The notes under the pieces: model-generated
Databases searched by the model: none
The model's input: the letters and a program-made list of their open reading frames with translations, nothing else
What the model was told of the DNA's origin: nothing
Translations under genes and position numbers: made by a program
Origin: Antitrichia curtipendula
Taxonomy: Eukaryota; Streptophyta; Bryopsida; Hypnales; Leucodontaceae
NCBI GenBank assembly: GCA_951230915.1
Contig: OX579638.1
Span: 28,786,696-28,850,695, forward strand
DNA length: 64,000 bases
Direction of reading: 5' to 3'
Shown here: piece after piece, positions 48,122-58,800 of the stretch
Layout: every line of letters begins with the position of its first letter
How positions within the stretch are numbered: position 1 is the first letter of the stretch

Positions 48122-48144
48122 GAATGTCTAATTTGGTGTTTTAA
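48112..48144 (-). repeat. Right terminal inverted repeat of the large element
   Basis: Reverse complement of 28598-28630 with one mismatch, ending GGTGTTTTAA. The last TTAA may be the target duplication. Confidence 0.85.
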
Positions 48145-48874
48145 GTAAATGAGCCAACCATGCTTTTTCCTCTTAGTTGTTGCTTCTCTATTTTTCAACA
48201 ATGACACATTGTAGACAATGGAAAAAAGACCTCATGCTCTCTAAAAAGACAACCAAGGTTTAATGCAATATGGGGAGTCACTCACTTTCCAATACTTAAA
48301 TGCCACATTCAAAGTGTTGTACAACATCAAATTGACAAGATAAGGCTATGCAGTGCGTTAATTATTACTCAATAGACTCTATTAATTTTCACACATTCAT
48401 GAGCATGTGTATGTAATTCATCAACACCCACAACATCCATTGGGTCCTTGCATGTATCACCCCTAATAATGTTTTGCAATCATGCACCATCCACAATTCA
48501 TTGAAGTTGCACACAAAGTAATTGCTTTATGAGGTCAAGTCCAAACTAGAGGACTTGTTGCCAAGCCATGAGGATCTTCAATAATACACCAAGACCTTGG
48601 TTTATGTTGTTTTGATGATGAGGGCACATGTACGAAAATGCCTCAACAATGAAAAGTTCACCTTGTTTCTTGATTGATATCGACAATTATTCTTTAGAGG
48701 TTCCAATATTTGAAATTCACAAAGCAAAAATATCCTTAAAATATCATCACTTTGAACAATATTTTTAATATGTTCAACAACTAAATATTGAAACCTTTAG
48801 TCAATTTAGCAGGTAGTGGAGTCATAGTTATTTATATGTTTACATTGAACCATGATAAGGATGGATACCGTAAA
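48145..48874 (+). pseudogene. Degenerate coding-like flank right of the large element
   Basis: Fragments such as QYGESLTFQYLNATFKVLYN on the plus strand resemble coding sequence broken by many stops. It may continue the remnant at 27135-28597, but I cannot name the family. Confidence 0.3.
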
Positions 48875-49191
48875 CATTACAAAAAATATGAGGCCTCCGG
48901 AAGGCCGTTAAGCCTGGACCCTGTAGTGATACTACGGAGTTTTTTTTCAAAAAAAAAAATTCAGAAACTGAAATTCTGACGTGGTCGAAGTTCCACGCCA
49001 GCGCTGACGTCAGCGCCACATCAGCGTGACGTCACTTTTCAAAAAAAATTCGGAAAAAAAAAAAAAAAAAAAAAGTTATTTTTTTTCAAAAAAAAAAAGA
49101 TTTTTTTTTTTTTTTTTTTCCCGTAATATCACCCGCGGGTCCCGAAAATCAGCACTCACGGCCTTGTTGAGGCCTCATATTTTTTGTAATG
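48875..49191. mobile_element. TA-flanked MITE with 22-bp inverted repeats
   Basis: CATTACAAAAAATATGAGGC (plus CT) at the left is exactly inverted at the right end, with further imperfect pairing (GGAAGGCCGT / AACAAGGCCGT). If the duplication is TA, the repeat proper begins CAAAAAATATGAGGCC, as in Tc1/mariner-type MITEs. Inside are long poly-A and poly-T runs that can pair, and three TGACGT sites. Confidence 0.75.
49001..49016. promoter_or_regulatory. Perfect palindrome GCGCTGACGTCAGCGC with TGACGTCA core
   Basis: TGACGTCA is the classical binding site of plant bZIP (TGA/ASF-1, CRE-type) factors. TGACGT occurs again at 48977 and 49028. The sites lie in the centre of the MITE. Confidence 0.5.
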
Positions 49192-50079
49192 TCAATAGTG
49201 AGCTTGTGGACATTTGAATGAATAGAATTAAAATTAATGTCATTTTAGGAGCCAAAATTAGCAGTTATTCTAAATGGTGGACTGTTTAGTCATTTTGAAT
49301 GATTGTGGAATACTCACTCTATGCCTCTATCCCATAATACTAGTCCTAATTTGTAGTATAAAATTATTCTGAACACTATAAAGATTTTTTATTGCATGGC
49401 CTAATCTCCTTGATCATTCTATTTTTAATGAGAATGTGTTCTCACAAATTAAAAAAGATGAAAATATTCTCAATAAGAATTAAAGAGCTCCAATGTTTCT
49501 ACCTTATAGAATGTGAATAAATTTTTTGGAATTTTCACAAAGGAGGATTTTAGATTCAAAATAATTTGGACTGGCTAATTTATTTATTTTTAAAATGCAG
49601 AATTTTGAAATGTGTTTAAAAAAAACAAAAAAACAAAGGTCTGGCTGCAGTTATTTAGGTCATCGACTCCAAAATACTTTTAAAAAATTCAGTTTTGGTA
49701 TTTTGTTAATAGCCAAAGTAGAGAATCAGCAAACCATCTTCCACTTCAGTTTCAGTTATTCAGATCAAATTCAGAAGAGATCATCTTCACAGACAAGTAA
49801 TTTGGGACAAAAAACCCAACAAAAGGGACTATTACAAGTGCGTCAAATTGTTTTATTCCTTTTTAAGGCTCAAGTTGCAAAGAAAGGATTGTGTTTAAAA
49901 TTTTGGAAGGAGAAAACTCAATGCAATTGAATGCATGCAACAATGATTTGCTATCATTTCCAACAAAACACAATCTGAATGAACCCTTGAAGGTTTTCAG
50001 TGAATTTAGGTCCAAAATTGCTTCAAAGTACTCAAACCCAAAGCAAGGTTAAAATCTTCATCTTTATTTATTCATTAAA
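49192..50079. other. AT-rich sequence without genes
   Basis: Only short frames (49595-49930) of low-complexity composition. No boundaries seen. Confidence 0.3.
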
Positions 50080-52022
50080 AAATTCAACCGTAGGATCCTT
50101 TAGTTAACTTGTTAGAGTACATCCTCCTAAAATTTGAGAATAAGAAACATTACCAATTGTAAGATCTTGTCACTTGGATTTCAAAAATAAGTATTTTCAA
50201 CTCTTCCCAAATGGTTAGATTTCATCGTTCAAACTTTTTACATAAAAACATGTAAATCCTACAACTTGTTACTCTCCATAATATATTGAATATATGTAAA
50301 AATTTCACAAAATATTTTTATTTTCATGCTTGAAAAAATAGTAAGTAGAGAGTATGATTTAAAATACTAATTTGTTAAGAATTTAATTACGGAATTGAAA
50401 AATTCCAATCTCAATGGTTGTAATGTTACTTACAAGTTCAAGAATGTTATTGGGGTACATTATGTGAAGAAATGTCAATTTCCAACCAAAATGTTGTAGA
50501 TTTTCAAAGGGGGTCCACGTGGCAACATCTCATTTGTTGCTAATTTTTCCAAATGGGATATAAACTATCACCCAGTGACCTACCTACCCAGTCACCTGCC
50601 ACTTGGTCATCCGGTCACCCTGCCACCCCCTTTGTATTTCTAGTAGGTAGTTTTGCCACCATTTAATATGGATTATTTCATTTGTACATCTCCATATCCA
50701 AATTTGTAGTCTTTTTTTCCGTATATGTATCTAAAGTCTCTCTATATATCATGTAAACCATATTCGTATCTGCAATCTGTACACACACACACACATATAT
50801 ATATATATAATGGCCAAGATCGTTTCCTCAGGGAGATCACTTAGTATATCTAAAACAAACCACGTGTATTTAAGTGATTTTTTGGACCCTATTTACTTCT
50901 TAATAAACTATAATTTCAACCTATAAATTTTGGGCTTTGTTTAATAATGACTATAGGTTTCTATTGCCGAAAATTCTCAACTCAAATAACATATGAAATG
51001 ATTTCTAGAATAGGTTGAAAAATGAACTGAAATGGCATGTTTTCCAACTCAAATATTTTTAGAGAATGCATTTAGATGACCATTACATCATTATTCAAGA
51101 AAAATGAAATTTCAAAAGAGAATTATTTTTAGCAATTTTTTGTTCATTTTTTAGACAATCTTTTCTTATATAATATAGGATTGTGAAAGTTATTTTCAAC
51201 TCTACATTGTATTTTTTTACTTCAAAATTTTGTAACTAATTATAATTAAAAAAATAAAACATCAATAAATAAAGACATAAACTTTCAAAGTAGGAAAATC
51301 TACTCATATTTTTTTCTTTTCCTTTTATTTAAGTTTTAGGACAAAATATAGGGGGTCTAAAATCTTAGCACATGTAGTTTCTAATGGACACTCTAAATGA
51401 CCTCCTTGGGGTTGTCTCCAATCAACAATGGATGTTTTTTGAAGATCAATGGCACTGGAGAAGAGGGGAAACTATTTCTTAAGAGAGATTAACAACTCTT
51501 GATTTTTCCGGAGAAGGGGGGGGGGAGAAAATAGACGTTTGCATCTTTTTGATACATTTTAATGTTATGATAAACAGTCTACACCCAATGCTTTTATTTA
51601 TTTACAAAAATGATAAAAAGTGAGTTAAATAAAGGACTTGTCAAAGTTTATTTTAGAGTAGAGATTCCATAAGTGCCTTGCAAAGTAAAACTCTTCATAA
51701 ATTTAGTCTTGCTAAATAAAATGGGATGATTAAAAGCTTTCCACATATATAAAAATCTAAAAAAATAAGTTAAAATTTTTATTTCTTAAGAAAGTGATTT
51801 TTTTAGTTGCTTGAGCTACCCGCCTTTACATTAAAAATCACATATCATACAATAACTTTTTAACATGTAGTCAAAAGTTATGAAAATTGTTGCACCTTAA
51901 CTCTACTCCTAGGGCAAATGCATGAAATATTTCAAAGAAGAAAATAAAAATTCCATTTGTATTGAGCTATCCAAAATCACTATGCTACCAAAACCCCGCC
52001 ATTTGGTCTTCTAGGGGGTTAA
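50080..52022 (+). mobile_element. TTAA element family A (A5), split by a 1.1-kb insertion
   Basis: 50335-50428 matches the middle of family A (AATAGTAAGTAGAGAG ... CAATGGTTGTAATGTTA). The match resumes at 51560 (TAATGTTATGATAAACAGTC) and runs to GGGGGTTAA at 52022. The right part is 463 bp, the length expected from A2. The left end is eroded and its start is approximate. Confidence 0.65.
50429..51559. mobile_element. Insertion with 8-bp target duplication TAATGTTA, no clear terminal repeats
   Basis: TAATGTTA stands at 50421-50428 and 51560-51567. Removing one copy and the insert rebuilds the family A sequence. The ends (CTTACAAG and GATACATTT) are not inverted repeats and not TG..CA. It holds a copy of the C/G-rich unit also found at 52440-53340 and an (AC)n(AT)n run at 50780-50808. 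Confidence 0.6.
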
Positions 52023-53340
52023 AATTAAAATATTGATCTTAAAATAAAAATCCAAAAGAAGCTCAAATAAAAAGCATAATTTCAAAAACTTACAAATTAA
52101 CTCTGCAATGGATTGTTAATTATGACAAAGTTGCTTACCACAATAAGAATATCTATATAATTATGGGGAGGACATTTTTGCAAATATATTGTATTTGCAA
52201 TCCAAATTTCTGAACCCCTACTCACTACGATTTTTGGTAGTACTCTATAACGAGCAAAGTTTTTTACCTTAATCCTTCAATGTTAAGACGGTAATTGCTT
52301 CTTTTGAGCTCATTGTCATTGTCGCAAACTGTCACAATAACAATAAGTTCAAAAAACAACAACTGAATTCATTTCATTTGCCCCCCTTTGAGCTCAAAAA
52401 CAATAGTTTAAATTAATTTACATAAAATTCATTTCATTACGGCCCCCTCCCCCCTGCTTGTAATGTTTAGGTGCCATTTGATCTGGCATTTAATATGGGA
52501 TATATCCCAAGGTCCAAGTCCGTATGTATATCCATATCCCGTATTAGTATAGTATCCCATGTTCATACCCATATCATGTACAATATATCGTATCATATCT
52601 TGTATCAATACAGTATCCCATATCCCTTAGTACAATTGTTTTTTGGAGATCAACGGCATCGGAGAAGGCAAATTTTTTTTTCTTAAGAGTGATCAATGGC
52701 TCTTGATTTTTTGAGAAGGGGGGGCAAGAAATGGTAGGAGCATGGGTAGGAACTAGCACGTTTGTTTCTTTTTGCCGCATTGCACATTGTGTTACACTTG
52801 AAGTCTATGGCTATCTGGCTGGTACAGCCACTTTTCAGTGCATTGTGACAAACTGTGTCACAATGCATTGAAACACATACCCTCCCCCCCTTTGTATTTA
52901 AATATAAATTTTTTTATACCTTCCCCCCTCCTTTGTATTTAAATTAATAAATTTATTTTAAATTAAATTAAAATTAAAAAAAATTCAAGAACCCCCTCCC
53001 CACTTTGTAGTTTCCAGGTGGGGGTGGGGTGACAATTGATATGGGACATATTGTGTATTTCGTATTTCGTATTTTAACCACATCTTATGTCCCGTACAAT
53101 ATATTGAAGTCATATCTTGTATCCGTATCCATTCTATATTTATACCATATCCGTATTCAATATTGTATTTTGGATTCATATTTGGATGGCTTGGATTGAA
53201 TCTCACAAAGATCAAGGGCATGTGATTTTTTGAGAAATCAACGGCATCTTGGAGGGAAAACATTTTACTGTTTTTTTAAATCAACGGTCTGTGATTTTTT
53301 TGAGAAAGGGGGGGAGGAACTAATGAACTGAAAAGAGGTG
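50620..53340. repeat. Three degenerate copies of a C-rich to G-rich unit
   Basis: Copies at about 50620-51535 (expanded), 52440-52740 and 52985-53335. Each goes from CCCCC..TTTGTA through a CATTTAATATGGGATAT / GTATCCATATCC part to GATCAACGGCATCGGAGAAG and CTCTTGATTTTTTGAGAAGGGGGG. Two copies are nearly adjacent, so the array may have grown by tandem duplication. No coding frame. Confidence 0.55.
52835..52871. repeat. 16-bp inverted repeat with 5-nt loop
   Basis: TCAGTGCATTGTGACA - AACTG - TGTCACAATGCATTGA, one mismatch. Related half-sites TGCATTGTGTTACACTTGAA occur near 53356 and, with one change, near 52781. Confidence 0.7.
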
Positions 53341-53624
53341 ACAGCCTCTTTTTAGTGCATTGTGTTACACTTGAATTATTTTTTTATAAATTTTGAACAT
53401 TCTTGCTTACATCTTTGTATCTTCCCATTTAAAAAGCAATGCACCACAGAGCTTGGTGTCAAACCTCCTCCATTAACCCATAAATGTCGTGGAAGACATT
53501 TTTTGGCCAATGAATGACAAAGAATCTCTCCGCATAGGACAAAAGTGCAGCTATTGTGTCTTTTGTGTGGAAAGGAAAGATCTTCTACAATAGTTTGTCT
53601 TTCAATGAGTGTTTTTTCATTTTT

Positions 53625-54219
53625 TTAACCCCTAAAGCCCTAAGGGTGTTTTCTGTCAAAAACCACTCAAAACTGCCACTTCTGTTGCATTCACTCAAGA
53701 AAAAGAATAAAGAATATTTTTTTTGCAATCTAACCATCGGATCTTGTACTTAATCTGGCTGAGATCATGCAGTAAAAATTTCATCAAATTTGACCGTATG
53801 GATTGGAAGATATTAGCATTCAAAGTTGGACAAAAAGTTTTTTTCAAGAACAGTCATGCTTAGATTGCCCGCAAAACAAGATTGCCCATAACTTTCTCAT
53901 CCCTAGTCCAAATAGAATCAATCAAAGATTCACATGTAGACAAAAACATACTACTTTAGGAAAAGTTTAAAAAAAAACTGATTGACTTTTTGTGATTTTT
54001 TTGTGCTACTCGCTAACCTCCATTTTGGGCTTGTTGTGCCATAAATTTTGCTCCCAGGCACCAATTGAAACAAAAATTATATATCATAAATCCACAAAGC
54101 TCTAAAAAATCTAGACAACCTTAAAAAATTCAAAAAGATTTACTACAAATTGAGACAATAGGAACCTTTCTGGATCCAAATTATCCTCCAAGGGGACAAA
54201 AAGTGCTTTTAGGGGTTAA
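53625..54219 (+). mobile_element. TTAA element related to family B, internally deleted (B3)
   Basis: It starts TTAACCCCTAAAGCCCTAAG and ends GTGCTTTTAGGGGTTAA. It shares AAAAACCACTCAAAACTGCC and the CTCCCAGGCACCAATTGAAA block with B1, but is 595 bp long instead of 917. Its right TTAA is also the left TTAA of the next element. Confidence 0.75.
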
Positions 54220-55822
54220 CCCCTAAATGCCCAAGGCCTATTTTGAGCTTCTTGAAATTTGCTCTAAATTGAACAAAATGCCAACATTTTAATAAGTTTT
54301 ATCAAAAAAAATTTGAATTGTAATGGTACCAACTCAAACAAGACATGTTAGAGATCTCATAGGAAAAGAAAACACAACAAAATCACTTATGGAGTGAAAG
54401 ATTATAATGTTTGACCATGAGGATGTTAAAACTGCAAAAGTGATGTGAAGTCTTTCAATCCTCATTTCACAAGTCAAATAAAAAAAGTTGGTGACCAAAA
54501 AAATACGAAGTTAAAGGGCCTAACACATATAACCCCAATCAATTTATGGCTTCTTAAAATCAACTCTATAAATTTTTTAACCCCTAAAGGTCAGAGACTA
54601 TGTTTTCACCAAAATCGCTCCAAAACTGCCTTTCCTAATACAAGTACCAAATTTTGAAAAAAAATCACTTTTGAAAAGATAAAACCATAAGATCTTGTAA
54701 TACACTAGTTCAAGAAGTTGTGGAAAAAATTTCAGAAATTTCCGCCTTATGGATTGCAAGATAATAGCGTTTGAATTGACAAAAATCCTTTTTTTGTCCC
54801 TGCAAAAATCCGGGCAGCTGCACTTCACAAGGTCACATTTGTATAAAAAATGTCCACAATGGTAGTTAATCTTTGGATTCATTCTTCAAAGCAAGTTGGC
54901 TACATGCTTGAAAAATTTCAAATCATTTGGAATTGTCAAACATATAGGAAAAAAATAGTATGTAGAAAGAGGTAGAGAATGATTCAAAACACTAAATTGT
55001 TAAGAATTTAGATATGGAATTGAAAAATGTCAATCCCAACGGTTGTAATGTTGTAATAAACAATCTACACCCAATGTTTTTATTTTTTTTCAAAAATAAT
55101 GGAAACGGAGTTAAATAAAGGACTTCAAAGTTTATTTTAGAGTAGAGATTCCATAACTACCCTCAAGGCCTCAACTGAACTAAGAATCCTCATAACTTTT
55201 GACTCATTAATCAAAATGGAATGATTCAAAGCTATCTGCGTATATATAAATCTAAAGAATCAATTTATAGTTTTTATTTTTTTTAAAATTGATTTTTGAA
55301 GAAGTTTTTTGAGCTGCTCGGGCTGCTCGTCAAACAATGAAAATGACGTCTCATGCAATAATTTTTTAACCATGTAGTCAAAACTTGTGAAAATTGTTGG
55401 GCCTTAAAGCTACTCCTCGGGCACATCTTGTGTGAAAATTTCAAAGAAAAAAAAAAAAAAATTTTGTTTGTAGTGAGCTGCCCAAAATCGCTATGTTGTC
55501 AAAAAACGGTGTTTGATCCTTTAGGGGTTAAATGAATTTTGAATGTTTTTTTTTCTCCAAGATCTAGTGTATTTGAGGCTCATATCTAAGAGCTCTCAAC
55601 ACTACGGGAAGTCAAGATTGCAATGAGTACCCTTGTACAAAATCTTGAATAGAAAAATCACTATCATTTATTTTCAAGATCAGATTTTTGATTCTGACAC
55701 TAGACTTCAAGGAGAACTTTCCAAAAATATAAACTCTTAAAAATAGCAACTTGGTTAGGTTTTATTTAACTTCAAGGATTTGCAAACACCAGATTTGGGT
55801 GCCTCGGGCATTTAGGGGTTAA
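54216..55822 (+). mobile_element. TTAA element family C, host of nested A3
   Basis: Ends are TTAACCCCTAAATGCCCAAG and the inverse of TTAACCCCTAAATGCCCGAG, a 22-bp inverted repeat with one mismatch. Removing the family A copy at 54577-55531 leaves about 650 bp of element C. Confidence 0.75.
54577..55531 (+). mobile_element. TTAA element family A (A3), inserted in element C
   Basis: 955 bp from TTAACCCCTAAAGGTCAGAG to GATCCTTTAGGGGTTAA, with TTAA on both sides. Collinear with A2 throughout. Confidence 0.85.
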
Positions 55823-55837
55823 ACCAACAATTCAAAC

Positions 55838-58800
55838 CAGCGTTCCCTAAAGTAGCTAAATTTCGCTCCATTTCTACCCAAATTATTGGTGTGCTAAATG
55901 TACACTGTACAATTTTAATTTTTTTTGGAATTTCAGCACTTTTGCGGTTGTCGTCAGCACTTGCATGACAAATCACCTGCTCATTGAAATTGAGTTTAGC
56001 ATCCATCTGTAGTAAAAGGGAATTAGGGTTAGCAGATTACGTACCTGGACCGTTGGATGGGAGCTGGGCGGCTCCATCGTAGCCGTCGCTTTCGCATTCA
56101 TGAGGCGGCCCGTCCCCTCCACTTGCAGTCAGGGTTTAGCAGAGTATGCTCTTAGATCCTACAAGTTTAGCAGGTCTTCGTTGCATTTACTCCTTCAAGG
56201 TGTACAACAAACGCATTCAATGAACGCTGATTGTATTTCAAATTTCTCCATCGCTCCCGCTTCTTGGCCTTTGAATGTGCGTCGCCTTGTTGGGGGGATT
56301 GGCAATTTGGCACTTCCGGAAGCAGCGCTAGTTCCTTGTTGATGTGAAAATTTGAGAGACGTTGCTCAATTGTCTCCTGTATATTCATTCCAATTGGGAA
56401 ATGGAGGTTGCCTGGCTTCAATGCGGGCATGAAATTTTGATTTTTGGTGGCGGTTTTCTACCAGCGAGCGCTTCACTTTGGGAATTGGTGGAAAACTGGA
56501 GAGTGGAGACGGTCGACAATCTGCGAGCTTAAAAAGACGGGACATCAGACTATTTCCAACCTGAAAACTCGTGATCATGCATTTACTGTTGTGCTTGTGT
56601 TGTTGTTGATTTCCTCGTTGTTTCTGCTGCTTTGTTCATTGTTTCTGCTGATCTGCTTGTGTTTGATGCTGATTTGCTCTCGTCGTTTCTACCGTTCTGC
56701 TTGTTCGTTGTTGTCTTGGGGTGGCGGGGTGTGGGTGCAAGCCTGCAGGGCAAGAGCTTCCGATGGCGCCAAAATTACGATTGCCTGAAAATTTCCGATT
56801 GAGGACTTTTGGTTCATTGTGCAACTCGTACGGTCTTGGGAAGTATCTCCCGACGCCTACTGAGGTGACGATATCGGAAACACGGCTTTTTGATTCCTTA
56901 CTTGAACCGCGAGGCTGCTTTCCTTTGCTCTCGGAGGCCACTGTTGTCTCTGCGGAAGCCCCTAATCCGGTGCCAGAAGTCACCAACATGAAAGAATGTG
57001 CTGCTGCTGCTCCAAAGGTGCAGAAACGTCAAAAAATTTGCCCAACCACGATGACAAGGAGATGGCAAGAAGTATGGGCCTACAGGTTCACTTGAGGGGA
57101 GGGGGATTTCGATGCTTTAGGAAATCTAATTGGGTTTGTTTGCAAGACGTGCATCAGCGTGAGCGGGCGAAAAAAGATTATGGTACCCAAGGGCGACAAC
57201 CTCGAGAAGCATGAGGAGAAGCGCTCCTGCAAATTCGACGGTGAACCTCACACACATCTGAAGAAAGGCAACACCTACGTCAAGTGCAACTGTAAGCACC
57301 TCCAGTTCACGAAACTCTGGGTAGGGCGGCGGGTGGTTGGTAGTATTGCGGATCAGCTTTTAGCTAGTCTCAAAGGCGAAGCCAACAGAAAGGCGGTACA
57401 GTTCTCAACCCTGTTCCAAGTTTTGAGCTCTAGTCGGCCTATGTGTGACTATGAATGGAAGCAATATTTGTTGAGACATTTGAAGGTGAAGAGGGTTCCT
57501 AGGAAGCATTGGTTCGAAACCACGGGTTGGGAAATGAGTGAACACATTCACAGCAGTGTCATGTCTACCTTGAAGTCCGTCGTTCAGTCAGCAAGATTTG
57601 TGTCAATCAGTGTTGATGAGGTCACTGCAGTGGACAATACGTAGTGGACTGGGGTTCACGTGTATGCTATAGAGTCGTGGGAGAGAGTCCCGCACCTGCT
57701 CTATTTGTCTTGCATTTTTGAATGTGGGACCGCAGATCACCTTACTGATGTTATAATGCATGCGCTGGTCAGCGAAGGAGGCTTGTCGCGTGAGGAAATT
57801 GCAGGTAAGCTTATCTCGTTTGGGGCAGATGAGGTAAGCACTTTTCAAAGATTGAAAAATGGGGTGTCCACCCAGATTCGTGAGAAATGGGCGCCTTTCT
57901 GCCAGGGTGCAAGCTGTGCAAGTCACCAAATCAACCTTGTTGTTGAAACGTTCTCTAACTATCCAGTGGTGTCTTGGTTGGAGGCCTTTTGTCAATCACT
58001 GTACTCATATTTTTGTCGCAGCCACAAACGCCACACTAAGTTACATAAGCTTGCTGATCTCATGGAAACTAAGGGTAACAAAATGGTCCGGAATGTTGAG
58101 ACCGAATGGATCTCAATGCGTAGCCCAGCGCAGCGTATTATATTGGAGTACAAGACACTTTTGGTAAAAATGGGCCTTGATATGGAGGCCAAAGCCAGTC
58201 CTGCAGCCACAACCAACTTCAATTACTTGGCTGACGTTGAGGTTCTTCTGTCCCTTGCGTGCTTCATCCCCATGCTCAATGCTGTCCATTGCCTCATAAA
58301 ACTCTCACAGTCTCGAGATGTTTTTATTTGTGACTTCCTCTAGTCGATCAAGGTTTGCCATGCAGACTTGGCGAGGATGTTCATAGACGATTGCACGGCT
58401 TTCACAATGCCGGAGTTTGAACAATACCAACAGCTTGTTTCCTTATCTTGCTGTGAACTTCCTTTGGAGTGGAAGGAGATGCTTGAGCAACCAGGTACTT
58501 CATACCTATACTTTAACCTTGGAATCACCATCGTGTTTCTCCACTGTCACTACAAGTTCACGGGTAATCAAAAATTCGTGACGGAGGAGGACTTCCTTGG
58601 CGCCCAGTCTAGTATACAACGACAATTTGCCGGTATGTCCCCTACTCCCCTTTTTTTGCTTTACATTTTTTTTTCCACTTCTTATTGCTTTGGATTTCTT
58701 TGGATTGATCTTTTCTTATTGCTTTGTATAGGTCTAGATGTGTATTCATTGTATTGCTTTCAGCTTGTTGTACTTTGCTATTGTTCTTAGGTTGCTCTTA

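Larger units (their letters stand above)
28598..48144. mobile_element. 19.5-kb TTAA-flanked DNA element with two large divergent genes
   Basis: Both ends carry the same 33-bp inverted repeat with one mismatch: 28598-28630 starts TTAAAACACCGAATTAGACA, and 48112-48144 is its reverse complement. TTAA may be the target duplication, leaving 29-bp repeats starting AACACC. The left gene (28913-32116, -) and right gene (43193-47608, +) both end within ~0.3-0.5 kb of a terminus. Later insertions lie inside (34992-35944, 36392-36938). The left gene resembles a DDE recombinase, so self-mobilisation is plausible when intact. I know of no named superfamily with this arrangement; a Kolobok- or piggyBac-like TTAA preference is only an analogy. 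It could also be a chimera of smaller elements. Confidence 0.8.

Noticed and set aside
28598..48144. Reading the two ends as LTRs or a CRISPR-like array
   Set aside because: The ends are inverted, not direct, and only 33 bp; there are no spacers or repeats of that kind.
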